Positions 9,799 through 19,587 of a DNA stretch of 64,000 nucleotides are shown piece by piece. The notes under the pieces are model-generated. The model was not told where the DNA came from. It did no database searches and saw only the letters and a list, made by a program, of their open reading frames with translations. Each line of letters starts with the position of its first letter. The first letter of the stretch is position 1. Made by a program: the position numbers and the translations under genes. The DNA comes from Dipteris shenzhenensis (Eukaryota; Polypodiophyta; Polypodiopsida; Gleicheniales), in assembly GCA_047967505.1 (NCBI GenBank), contig CM106539.1, one strand, 5' to 3'.

Positions 9799-11167
9799 TT
9801 ATGCTCATATGTCCCATCCGGCTATGCCACACAGAAATATTCGGCAGCTCGGTGGCATGAATATCAGCATGATTACATACTTTAGCATGAAGAGTATACA
9901 TTGTGTCTACCTTAGAGCCTCTGGCAACAACCAGGGCACCTTTGGTGACCTTCCAGAAACCATGACCAAAGCTGGTCACAAAGCCTTCATCATCCAACAT
10001 GCCAGTAGAAATCAGATTTTTCTTGACTTTGGGTACATGCCTAACATTGTGAAGCATAAGCTGAGTACCATCAGCAAATACAAGCCTGACATCTCCAATA
10101 CCAACAATACTACATGCATGATTATCCCCTAGAAAAACGACTCCATTACTGCCTGCTGCATATCTTACAAACAATTCTTTGTAAGGTGTAACATGGAATG
10201 AGGCACCTGAGTCAATGATCCAAGAGTGCATGTCTGCAAGATCTCCTGCATGGAGAGAATGAGCATCCAAAGTAGAGAGAAATAGAACCTCTCCCTCACT
10301 GTCATAACCGTGTGTAGAATGAAGCTCTTCAATCTTCACACTGCTCTTGCCATTGCTTACTGGTACAATTGCTTTTGCATCTGATGCATCAGTGTTTTTG
10401 GCTTTGTCTCTCTTATCATTTTTCAGTTTAAAGCACTGCTTTTTAGTATGTCCCTTTTTGCCACAGTAGTAGCACTCAACATCTTTGTTGGAGCGGGACT
10501 TGCTCCTACCTTTTCCCCTTTCCTGAGATTTGCCTCTTTGCTGACTTCTCCCCCTTGCATTTAAGGCATTGTTAGGCTTTACTGCATCTTGAGCTTTCAG
10601 CTTCTGCTCTTCTTGCAAAATCAGCCCTGTGATATCTGAAAAACTTATGAAAGTGTTTGCATTTGTTACAGCTGTGGTGAATGTATCCCAACTTTCAGGA
10701 AGAGAAATCAAGAGTGCCATACCCTTGGTTTCCTCATCCACCACATATTTTTGATTTGCAAGTTGAGTGACAATTGAATTAAACTCATTGAGATGTGCAT
10801 CCATGGAGGTCCCTTCCTTCATCTTCAGATTGAAGAACTTGCGCAGCCAATATATCTTTGTAGCTACACTCTGCTGCTCATATGTGTCCTGTAGCTTTTT
10901 CCACACACCCCAGGCTGTTTTCTCACCATCCACATTCCAAACAACACTCTCATGGAGTGACAATTCAATTATGGACTTTGCTGACACATCAGCTAGTGCC
11001 CAAGCATCATCAGATGTGCCAGTGGGCTTCACACCTTTGTGTATAATAGGAGCATGAAACTGCCTGAGAATTAGAACATTCAGGACCATCTTTTTCCACA
11101 TTGGGTAGTTAGCAGCACCCTGTAACTTTTTAATATTGAGAAGAGAAGATTCCGAGGATGAAGCCAT
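9767..11167 (-). CDS. gag: Copia 1 gag-protease
   Basis: Start chosen at MASSSESS (11,165-11,167), the usual Copia Gag N-terminus. An upstream in-frame Met exists at 11,179. Gag body: GAANYPMWKKMVLNVL, VWKKLQDTYEQQS, LNEFNSIVTQLANQ, LLISLPESWDTFTTAV. An Arg/Ser-rich stretch and one CCHC zinc knuckle (CYYCGKKGHTKKQC) follow. The retropepsin motif WIIDSGASFHVTP is intact. The frame ends in the pre-integrase domain (WHSRMGHMSISGMEQLARL) where the integrase deletion begins. Gag and protease look functional. Gag coats the RNA and protease matures the polyprotein. Confidence 0.9.
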   Translation of the reverse strand: MASSSESSLLNIKKLQGAANYPMWKKMVLNVLILRQFHAPIIHKGVKPTGTSDDAWALADVSAKSIIELSLHESVVWNVDGEKTAWGVWKKLQDTYEQQSVATKIYWLRKFFNLKMKEGTSMDAHLNEFNSIVTQLANQKYVVDEETKGMALLISLPESWDTFTTAVTNANTFISFSDITGLILQEEQKLKAQDAVKPNNALNARGRSQQRGKSQERGKGRSKSRSNKDVECYYCGKKGHTKKQCFKLKNDKRDKAKNTDASDAKAIVPVSNGKSSVKIEELHSTHGYDSEGEVLFLSTLDAHSLHAGDLADMHSWIIDSGASFHVTPYKELFVRYAAGSNGVVFLGDNHACSIVGIGDVRLVFADGTQLMLHNVRHVPKVKKNLISTGMLDDEGFVTSFGHGFWKVTKGALVVARGSKVDTMYTLHAKVCNHADIHATELPNISVWHSRMGHMSISGMEQLARLA

Positions 11168-12547
11168 TACAATCAGCAAGAAATATAACCCACACTTGGG
11201 TGCCTGACTCCCTGCAAACTAAGTGCACAGATGCACTTGTAGTTGTGCTCAAAAGTTAATTCCTGCAATTTTCTCCCACTTAACAGTAAATACTGTTTGT
11301 TTCCTGCCAGCTGCAGATCCAGAAAAATAATACTTAATGCATTAATTGAGGCTCTGTAGTACAGTACAGCAGTACCTTGATTTGACACAATGTATGTCCC
11401 TGCTGTAACAGTGAAAACAGCACTGTTTTATGCACTTTAAACTTCAGTAAAGTGACTGTTTACAGTCCCAAAATTGACTCCGGACAGTACCCGACTGTAC
11501 TTGTTAGTACAGCAACAGAAATTGACTGTATAACTGTCCAACACTGTCAGAGTTAGACTCGCTCTTGCCTCTATAACTGTGTTACACAGTTTAGAACTTG
11601 AATGAGTCAAAAGCCCCTTGACTAGAAGCCAATTTTGAAGATTTTAGTGCATACACAGCTTTCCCAAAGCTCCACTGATCACATAAAGCATCCAGGTGTT
11701 TCCCCCAACACTGATATGCATAACAATGTCAAAAGCCCCAATTCATATGCATCTGCCAATGTCCCGTAAGTCATAAAATGCATCAAATCCTTGCACAAAT
11801 CAACTCCAATCTGGAGGATATACGCAAATAAGTGCGTGTAGAAGCCAATGCTTGGCTGTGGCTGCAAAAGCCCCTTGATTCCACAGTTTAGTAATGAGAA
11901 TTTCTCTCACATTGGAGGCGTAGATCTGCAGATCTACCTCACTGACACCAGAAGGAACAAAAAAAAAAAAAAAATAGGTGAAGCGAGCTTCTGTACAATC
12001 GTGAACCAAAACAACCTGTCCCCGAGCTCTCCAGCGATGGAGATGGTGATGACTTGAACCTGTGGCCACGTATGGCTCTAACGGTGAGTTTGCTGGTAGC
12101 CTTGGCCCGGGCTGGCGTCGCTGGCTGGCTGTTGGCCGCTGGCCGTCGGTGGCTGCTGGTGGCGCCGACGGCGTCGCTGGCTGGCGCCGCTGGCTGGTGG
12201 TGGCCTGTTGGCCGCTGGCGCCGGTGGCTGGTGGCCCTTGGCCCTGGCTGGCGCTGCGTGGCCAGTGGCCCTTGGCCCTGGCTGGCGCACAGCCTCAAAG
12301 AGCTGCTAGCGCAGCGCTAGCAGCTGAAGGCGCCGATGGCTGCTGGCTGACGGCGTGGCACTGAGCCTAGCGATGGCTGTGCCTAGCGATGGCTGACCGA
12401 CGAGGCTGGTAGGCGAGGAGAGCAGGAGCAGCTATCGACGAAGCTAGTACGGGCAAGTTTCTTGCAGGCTGTCGATGCTGCCTAGCGATGGCCGGCGGTG
12501 CTCCTTGGTTGCTAGTAAGACCCACGTTTGGGCACACCCACGAATAG
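11168..12547 (-). other. Copia 1 5' leader, about 1.4 kb, GC-rich repeats
   Basis: Untranslated leader between PBS and gag. The PBS-proximal part (about 12,060-12,430) is very GC-rich with degenerate repeats of CTGGCTGGCGC and CTTGGCCCTGG type on the plus strand. A run of 16 A lies at 11,959-11,974, and 11,395-11,595 holds scattered ACTGT/ACAGT motifs. No domain-bearing upstream frame was found. Copia 2 has a leader of nearly the same length (58,933-60,347). Confidence 0.6.
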
Positions 12548-12559
12548 GCTCTGATACCA
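12548..12559 (-). promoter_or_regulatory. Copia 1 primer-binding site (iMet)
   Basis: The minus strand reads TGGTATCAGAGC two bases after the LTR end, complementary to the 3' end of plant initiator-Met tRNA, the usual Copia primer. Confidence 0.9.
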
Positions 12560-12561
12560 GT

Positions 12562-12785
12562 TGTGGAAGGGAGAGTGTGAGAGCACACACACACACACAA
12601 GCAGGATAAGCAACAAGAAGTGTGGGGATAAAATGTATGTGTGTACATTCCCTAGCACACAGTGAAGCTTTTATATAAAGGGATAAGGTTACAACACTAA
12701 GTACGGTGTACTTAGTGTACTTAACAAATAAAGTACTAAGTGTACTTAACTGTACTTGGGTGGCCATAGAGCCTTTACCCCAACA
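12562..12785 (-). repeat. Copia 1 5' LTR
   Basis: 224 bp, the partner of 7,458-7,681, differing by A/G in the GTGA(A/G)AGC segment and by G/T after GATAAAA. It is followed by target-site duplication CATTT. Confidence 0.95.
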
Positions 12786-13166
12786 CATTTTTGCGTTCCT
12801 CACGCATCAACAAGAGCAGTTTTTCGAAATCTGTGGTTTCTCTTTCTTCCAGCGGCTTTTCTACTTCTTTTTCCTCCAGATGTTGTTTTGTCTAGTCCAG
12901 TTGTCTTCTGCTTTCTTCTAGCAGGGATGAATGTTCTTCGAGTTGCTGTAGGAGGACCCGATTCTGCTCTAGAAGGTTCGCCATCACTTCTTGAGCACTT
13001 GGCGGAAGCGTATCTTGTTGGTAGTCTTTCTCCTCTTCAAAGTCTTCAAGGTTGATTCCTTTTCCTGACCCTTCCATGGCACTTGATTGTGTGTCCTTTC
13101 CGGATCTCAACACAATTATACACTTGCGGTAGTCAAGCTGGATACAGACTGAAGCTCTAATACCAA
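12786..13166 (-). pseudogene. gag: Gypsy gag N-terminus and PBS
   Basis: The 5' internal end of the Gypsy element split by Copia 1. A PBS-like TGGTATTAGAGC lies at 13,154-13,165, one base from LTR C. An open frame from 13,113 reads MLRSGKDTQSSAMEGSGKG, a Glu/Asp stretch, then LPPSAQEVMANLLEQNRVLL, QQLEEHSSLLEESRRQL and a stop at 12,892. It resumes after the stop with a charged helix, so it is a coiled-coil Gag N-terminus. With Copia 1 and one copy of the 5-bp duplication removed, it joins the charged helix ending at 7,452. Confidence 0.65.
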
Positions 13167-14261
13167 TGTAACATGCAACGGTAATCTAATCGTGTAATTC
13201 ACAGGAAAACCTTCTTTAAACCTTTAGCGAGGAATTAGCGATGTATACCATAGAGAGAGAAAGAAGATAAGGATAGAGATAGAGTAGAGTCGACAACCGA
13301 TTGGATCCCTGTACCCACTGAGGGCCCCCTCCCCTAATCAGGGGAGAATTTGCTTTATACTTGGAGAACTGAGAAATACAAAGAACACTCTTCGAGAGAG
13401 CACGAAAACGCGCTTCTGAAGAGCTCACTGTGCACACGTATAGCAGACAAAGATCTGAGAGGCAACGCCGACCAATACCTTGATGCTGTCCACACTGACA
13501 ATGTAGGATGCTTCTGCAAGGCAAGGGAGAGGCTTGTGCTGTCCACCGGAATGTAGAATTACTGCGTGAGTAGGAGAGTGAAAGCTAGGAGTGATAGATC
13601 CTATAAGAGAGCTGAGAGATGACTGAAATAAACAGTTGAGAATGAGCTGTGTAAAACTGCAAAAGGTAACTGAAAAGAGCTGCTGAAACAGACCCCAAAC
13701 CTTACTCCGCTCGCTGTCCCGACTCCCCGTCTGATGCGCTGCATGAACACCTTCCCAGAGGGCGCTGAACTGATGCCAAAGGCTGAGGCTGGTCAAAGGG
13801 CCACTGGGGATGAGTGTCAGCCTGTTCAAAGGGGGCTGAGGAGGAGCTGTAGGAGGCTGAAGTGCTGGGAGAACTGAATGAGGAGAGAGGGCCTGGAGGC
13901 CCCCTATTTATAGGGCTTTTGGGGCTGGTTGGCTGGCCCCATAAAGGCAGCCCTGGGGAGAGGTGCAGGGTAGCCTATAAAGGCAGCCCTTCCCATGCCA
14001 TTCTCTTCACTTTTTCCAGCCCTGAGGGGGCCCAGAAGGGCTCCTATCCTAGGTTGGACCTAAACCTATCCCTAAACCTAAGACGGAAACCCTACCCTAT
14101 GGTTCTCCAGTGGGTACTAGTGAACAAGGATTGATATTCTGACCTGACCTAAGGCTGAGAGACTGATTGTGCCTGACTGTCCCTGGACAAGGGGTCACAG
14201 CATACCACAAAATCTCCTATTAGGGAACTATTATGCTCTTGTCAATGTAGCCAGTGTGTCA
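13167..14261 (-). repeat. Gypsy LTR C (5' LTR, promoter intact)
   Basis: LTR of 1,095 bp, the longest of the three homologous copies, with TG...CA ends. Minus-strand TATA box CTATAAATAG (13,904-13,913) lies in a GC-rich U3 with GGCTGG/GGCC repeats. It is the 5' LTR because the PBS is directly left. The flanks of the whole array (CCTGT at 4,402-4,406, CTGCT at 14,262-14,266) do not match, consistent with rearrangement by recombination. Confidence 0.8.
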
Positions 14262-15010
14262 CTGCTGTTCAAGATTTGTTGGGTGGATTTATACACATCT
14301 TAGAAAGCACGACATTGGAAGGCAAAAACAAGACAAATGTCCAACATAGCAAAAAGAAAGGAGGAAGATACTTGGTACTTTCTAGGGTCTGATATGTTCC
14401 TAGCTTCGGGGAGTGACAATTGGATGGGCCTTATGATTGTACCTAGGTGTCTTAAGGTTCCCAACATGTTCATGACGAGATTTGACACTACCATCAAAGA
14501 GTGGTACTATGATTGTACCTATGATCCGGTTTGGTTCCTAAGTGAATGTTTAGGGTGTAATGGTCACAATGGGGTACCAAACCTACCCGTATAAGAGGAA
14601 GGAGCTTCTTCACCTTGCTCTCATGGGAGGTAGTGGCTTGAAGGCACATTATATAGCCTTAGAGAGCGCCAGCCTACTCATTCAATTAAAGGATGGACAG
14701 TTCGTTGATCCTTCACCGGATCCTAGCATCAATTTTGGTGACTACTCCTTAAGTTAATCTTTGTAAGTAAATCATTGAAGGCTTGAAAACTAAGTATAAG
14801 CTCACCTTGGTTAAAAATGGGTCCAATTTGCTTCGAACTTCATCCAGCCCGCTTACCATATCTGTTAACACTCGAACTAGTTCAAGCGCATCCCTGTTAA
14901 GACCACAAACAAAGAGTTGAGAATTTGTAATATTGAAACATAACAAAGCTCATGTTTACTATCAAGCAAGCGTCGAACATAATATTACAAGATATAGTAT
15001 AGCAATGAGC
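14262..15010. other. Unassigned region with an 85-codon frame
   Basis: The plus-strand frame 14,337-14,594 (85 codons) has coding-like composition (LASGSDNWMGLMIVPRCLK, then DTTIKEWYYDCTYDPVWFLSE), but I do not recognise a family. Continuation in a neighbouring frame (KRKELLHLALMGGSGLKAHY) hints at a longer broken gene. It could be a scrap of a transposon protein. No conserved catalytic motif can be pointed to. Confidence 0.3.
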
Positions 15011-15352
15011 AATACGAAAAAAGTTAGCCCCCCCCTTTGCTGCTCCTATCTGCTGTCCTGAGGGCTGCTCCAAATGATGAGTGAATGAGGACTGAATGGT
15101 CCTCTTTTATAGGCCCAGGGCCTGCATGGAAAAAACCGACCAGCAGCCTGAATCTGGCCGACCCAATCAGGCCGACCAGGCTGCTATAAAACTGCCTAAA
15201 AATGCTCACTTAACCAGGGCCCCTGGCCCACAAAACTAGGGCTTTGGCCCTCACTTCAAGGGCTGATGCCCTCTTATATATGCAGGGTCCAGCCCCCTTC
15301 TGCCCTGACATTTTCTAGGCATGGTAGGCTGGCTGGAACCAGCCCTACCCCT
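15011..15352 (-). repeat. LTR block D, left half
   Basis: Minus-strand LTR-like promoter sequence with TATA box TATAAAAG (15,104-15,111) and three GGCCGACC(C/A)-type motifs at about 15,139-15,183. It is interrupted at 15,352 by element B and seems to resume at 17,898, starting with TTGGCCGACC. It resembles block E (18,790-19,587). Confidence 0.5.
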
Positions 15353-16195
15353 TATAGAGAAACGATAGGGTTTGCAGTGGAGCGATTAGAAAATAGACAA
15401 TACTCAGACACAACTGAAGAACGGAACTCAGAAAACATAGTGCCTGTCGGTAATATGAAAAATGAATACAAGAACCTCAAGCCGTCGTGTCTTAAGGACC
15501 GTGGCTGAGGTGAATCAGAAAGATGATTCCATGTAGAGAAACTGTAGAAAAGATAGCAGTAGAGGGAGCGAAGCGCAGTCCTCTGTGTAGCTCGATGATG
15601 ACGAAGAAGATGAAGGGCTAGAGCTGCCCTAGGAAATGGCTGAAAACCAGCATGCTCTGAGGAAGGAACCTTCAGGCTATCTCGAATAGCAACATGATGA
15701 AGAAAAGGAGCAGATCTGTAGCAGGGGTGGCAGATCTGGAGCAGAAGGAGCAAAGGAGCAGATCTGGAGAAGGATGGGGCAGATCTGGAGCAGAAGGAGC
15801 AGAGGAGCAGATCTGAAGCAAGATGGGGCAGATCTGGAGGAGAAGATGGAACAGCCAAGAGGCAGGAAGGAGAGGCAGAGAGAAGACAGCAGAGAAGGCA
15901 GATCTGAAGAGGAGAGGTAGATGGAGCAGGCGGGCCTGCAGCAAAAGATGGCAGAGATGAAGAGCAGCTGCAGGTCCTGTTCTGTCACAAGGAGTGTGGG
16001 GGCAGATGCCTTTTATAGGCCAGACCTAGCTGGTCGGCCAGCTGGTCGGTGGGCCGGCCAGCTGGTCGGCCAACTGGTCGGCCAGTTCTGGTCGGCCAAA
16101 CCAGCTGGTCTTTCTGGCCACTTGTTTGGCTGAGATGGCTGGCCTATGAGCTGTTAGATTGCCCCATAAATTGGGGATTGTTTAGTTGCTGAATA
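15353..16195 (-). repeat. Element B 3' LTR
   Basis: Contains, on the minus strand, U3 with about six CTGGTCGGCC-type repeats (16,028-16,130), TATA box TATAAAAG (16,010-16,017), then an R-U5 rich in GATCTG/GGAGCAGA repeats (15,709-15,860, roughly 50-bp period). The frames of about 100 codons seen here (Leu/Ser/Cys-rich) are products of that repeat and are not genes. Confidence 0.85.
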
Positions 16196-17010
16196 CCCCC
16201 TCTCAATTGCCAATTTGTAGGGGCAGACATTGTGTGCTTGGAGCTTCATGTAAGGATGTCGATGGTGGTGCTGGCTATCCCTGTGAAATGCCCAAGAGGA
16301 GATCACAAAAGGAGTGCCCTTGCAAGGGAATTGTTCACTTCCTCAAGTCTCGAAGTTACACGTATGATACCAGATAGAAATAAGAACACTGTGAAGCTTG
16401 AGAGAATAAGCCACCCCCTCTTAACGCCGAAAGGTGGAGGAAAGAGCAAGAACAAATTTATCGTAGCAGCACTGATAATCCAGAGAGGTGGGATTTCACC
16501 AAAGGAAAATGTCGTAGCTGAACAGTGATCCAGTGTGTGCCCGATCTTGAACCTTGGGAGAGAGAAGTCTATCCCCGCCTCCATGAAAGTAGAAGAATTC
16601 GAAACAACAGTCATCAAGACACATCTGAACAGAAAGGGTCCCGCGTAGGGAGAACTTGTAGATCCTCGAAGTTGATGCCGATGGAGATCTGGTAGAGGTG
16701 AAGGATCATGACCTCCTTGTTTGAAGGAATGGGGAGTGTCAAGCCTGAAACCGAAAAGGGAGGGAGGGATGGTTGTAGAAGATGGAGGTAAGAAAGGGAG
16801 GGAGGGATGGTAGGAGAAGATGGAGTTCTGAAAGGGAGGGAGGGATGGGAGTAGAAGATGGAGTTCTCTCCCTTAGTGCACAGCGGAATGAAGAGGAAAC
16901 TGATATGTTCATAGGAGTGATGCTCCCCGTACCTATGGCCTCCTTGAAGAAGCAGGATCTTTAGATCACCAGAGATCTGGGGTCTTTAGATCACCATGGC
17001 TCTGATACCA
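16196..17010 (-). other. Element B internal region, non-coding
   Basis: Begins (element 3' side) with the polypurine tract and ends with the PBS. At 16,755-16,870 there are three copies of a roughly 40-bp unit with GAAAGGGAGGGAGGGATGG and GTAGAAGATGGAG. No gag or pol motif in any frame. Confidence 0.75.
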
Positions 17011-17897
17011 TATAGAGAAACGATAGGGTTTGCAGTGGAGCGATCAGAAAATAGACAATACTCAGACACAACTGAAGAACGGAACTCAGAAAACATAGTG
17101 CCTGTCGGTAATATGAAAAATGAATACAAGAACCTCAAGCCGTCGTGTCTTAAGGACCATGGCTGAGGTGAATTAGAAAGATGATTCCATGTAGAGAAAC
17201 TGTAGAAAAGATAGCAGTAGAGGGAGCGAAGCGCAGTCCTCTGTGTAGCTCGATGATGACGAAGAAGATGAAGGGCTAGAGCTGCCCTAGGAAATGGCTG
17301 AAAACCAGCATGCTCTGAGGAAGGAACCTTCAGGCTATCTGGAATAGCAACATGATGAAGAAAAGGAGCAGATCTGTAGCAGGGGTGGCAGATCTGGAGC
17401 AGAAGGAGCAGAGGAGCAGATCTGGAGAAGGATGGGGCAGATCTGGAGCAGAAGGAGCAAAGGAGCAGATCTGGAGCAAGATGGGGCAGATCTGGAGGAG
17501 AAGATGGAGCAGCCAGGAGGCAGGAAGGAGAGGCAGAGAGAAGGCAGCAGAGAAGGCAAATCTGAAGAGGAGAGGTAGATGGAGCAGGCGGGCCTGCAGC
17601 AAAAGATGGTGGAGATAAAGAGCAGCTGCAGGTCCTGTTCTGTCACAAGGAGTGTGGGGGCAGATGCCTTTTATAGGCCAGACCTAGCTGGTCGGCCAGC
17701 TGGTCAGTGGGCCTGCCAGCTGGTCGGCCAGCTGGTCGGTGGGCCTACCAGCTGGTCAGCCAACTGGTCGGCCAGTTCTAGTCGGCCAGACCAGCTGGTC
17801 TTTCTGGCCACTTGTTTGGCTGAGATGGCTGGCCTTTTGGCTGGCCTGTGAGCTGTTAGATTGCCCCATAAATTGGGGATTGTTTAGTTGCTGAATA
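17011..17897 (-). repeat. Element B 5' LTR
   Basis: Partner of 15,353-16,195. It is longer by about 44 bp, mainly through extra CTGGTCGGCC-type repeats at 17,687-17,820. TATA box on the minus strand at 17,668-17,675. Confidence 0.85.
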
Positions 17898-18200
17898 CCC
17901 TTGGCCGACCAAACTTCTGGTAACTCCCGCCATGTTGCGCTTCTGCCAGCCCCTTCTTTAGCGCCATACAGCTCCGTACATCCTGCTGAGTAATTGCACC
18001 TTTCATAGGGATATGTTGCAGGCCGTACGCCTGCCATGAAGCTTTGTCTTGCCAGGCCAGATCTAGAGCTACATGCCCCCACTATCTTTCCTGCACAAGG
18101 TCTTCTTTGTGCTGCCCATGTAGCAGCTCATTCCTTGGTCTACCTCCCCCATGCTCTCCTCATTTGGGGGCTCACAGATGGGGAGGTGACCATTCCAACA
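17898..18200 (-). repeat. LTR block D, right half
   Basis: Continues block D after element B and ends with GTGACCATTCCAACA at 18,200. The last 60 bp (CTCATTTGGGGGCTCACAG...) closely match the ends of the blocks at 19,587 and 2,469, so these are related LTR starts on the minus strand. Confidence 0.5.
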
Positions 18201-18789
18201 ATGGACACATACATTGTTCTCCATCCAGTGATGCCTTGGCCAAGGAAAAAAGAAGCTCGTCCATTGGAAGCACTTGACTGCTTCAATGTGAAGTGAATTG
18301 ATTTATACTTTATTATAATTAAATGAATACTGTTACATCCCGAACTAACCAAAGTTGGTTTGTACCTAGCTTGCGTGCGTCTCTCACATAAGCGTAGGAG
18401 GCATTAGCAAGGATTAATAACTCTAATGGTTAGGGACATTGTGGCAAGCGTATAAGGAGAGGTCAAGGTGACTAAATAAATCCCTGCTAAATACAGATTT
18501 AGGAGCTATGGCTATGTAAGTGGCTTAGCTCTCAAGATTCGTGGATCGATCATTGTGTATCTTGGGCTCCTCACTGATAGCCCACAATGATTGTGTGGGC
18601 TTCTATTACCATCAATAAAAACTTATTCTTGCCTCTCATTTTGTGCCCCTTGTCTTTTCAGTTCAGATTTGTTATAAATTACCCAACAGAGGGTACGCAC
18701 AATGGAAGACTAATAGTAATGCCCATGAGCTCACACAGTGTGCGTGTGGGGTGTGAAATCACAAACTTCTTTACTTAATGTGCATAGAT
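18201..18789. other. Unassigned sequence
   Basis: No coding domain, repeat or RNA gene recognised. Confidence 0.3.
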
Positions 18790-19587
18790 GTGCAAGCCAG
18801 TAAATAGACAATGCTCAGAGACAAATATAGAAGCAACACTTTATACTTCCGTCAGGACAAGATACAATACCAACAAGTTCTCCTACTAGATGTCAAGCAC
18901 TTCTAGATCTCTGAGCCCACGTGCTCCACCTCAAGCATATGTAGACTCTCTGTCTAGATCCCTTCCACCTTGCTCTCCGGAAGCCAGCCTAGGTGGGCAG
19001 CACCTTGAGCTCATTCTGCAGCCCTATGTCAGCCTCCTTCTCCTCCTATGTGTAGGTCCAAGGGTGGGCTTGCTGCTGCTGCTGTCTGCTCCCCAACTGC
19101 TGCTCCAAGTGATGATGAATGAGGGCATGGAGGCCCTCCTTTTATAGGGCACAAGGCCCCCCTTGAATGAACCGACCAGCCTCATCCTGGCCGACCAGTC
19201 TGCTTGCTGGCCGACCTGGTTGGCTGGTCCAACCAGCCCTTTATAAGGGCCTTTGGCAGCCCCTTTTGGGCTGCTACCTTTGCCCATTCCTGCACCTATT
19301 GCAGGCCTGTTTGCAGGCCTTATGCCTGCCCATAGACCCCCGCCATGCAGCCGTACTGCAGCCGTACAGTTGCACCACCTGTCCGCCACTATTCGGGGCC
19401 TGTTCCAGCCCATACAGACAGCCCTTGAGGCACCTTTGACAGGCTGATGTGCTGTCCATTCCCTACGAGGTGCTGCCCATGTAGCAGCCCCCTCCCTTAT
19501 CTTTTCTGCCTAGGTTCACCCCCCCCCCCCCCCCCCATGCTCTCCTCATATGGGGGCTTACAGATGGGGGAGGTGACCATTCCAACA
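18790..19587 (-). repeat. LTR block E (minus strand)
   Basis: LTR-like block ending CATTCCAACA at 19,587; its left limit is estimated. TATA box TATAAAAG (minus, 19,139-19,146) is preceded by GGCCGACC-type motifs at 19,168-19,235. A run of 18 C lies at 19,519-19,536. The segment AATAGACAATGCTCAGA near 18,805 is shared with the matching end of element B. No PBS or polypurine tract was found, so it may be a solo or truncated LTR. Confidence 0.5.

Larger units (their letters stand above)
7458..12785 (-). mobile_element. Nested Copia element 1, integrase-deleted
   Basis: A 5,328-bp Copia on the minus strand with two 224-bp LTRs differing at only two positions. It is flanked by a perfect 5-bp target-site duplication CATTT (7,453-7,457 and 12,786-12,790). 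It interrupts the Gypsy gag. Order on the minus strand: 5' LTR, iMet PBS, leader of about 1.4 kb, gag-protease, deletion of the integrase core, connector, RT-RNase H, polypurine tract, 3' LTR. The low LTR divergence means a recent insertion, although the element cannot make its own integrase. Confidence 0.95.
15353..17897 (-). mobile_element. Element B: short non-coding LTR retrotransposon, TA...TA ends
   Basis: A 2,545-bp element with two direct LTRs (15,353-16,195, 843 bp; 17,011-17,897, 887 bp) and an internal region of 815 bp with no protein domain. The PBS TGGTATCAGAGCC (minus, 16,998-17,010) abuts the right LTR, and a polypurine tract TTGAGAGGGGG (minus, 16,196-16,206) abuts the left LTR. 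So orientation is minus and the LTRs run TATTCAG...TCTATA instead of TG...CA. A 4-bp CCCT flanks both ends (15,349-15,352 and 17,898-17,901). It is a TRIM/LARD-like non-autonomous element. Confidence 0.85.

Noticed and set aside
12054-12364. Gly/Trp/Arg/Ala-rich frames of about 70-119 codons in the Copia 1 leader
   Set aside because: GC-rich repeat composition in all frames of both strands; no conservation in the Copia 2 leader.
15352-15988. Overlapping Leu/Ser/Cys-rich frames (90-168 codons), repeated at 17,330-17,646
   Set aside because: They lie in the LTRs of element B and come from the GGAGCAGATCTG repeat; both copies vary in frame.
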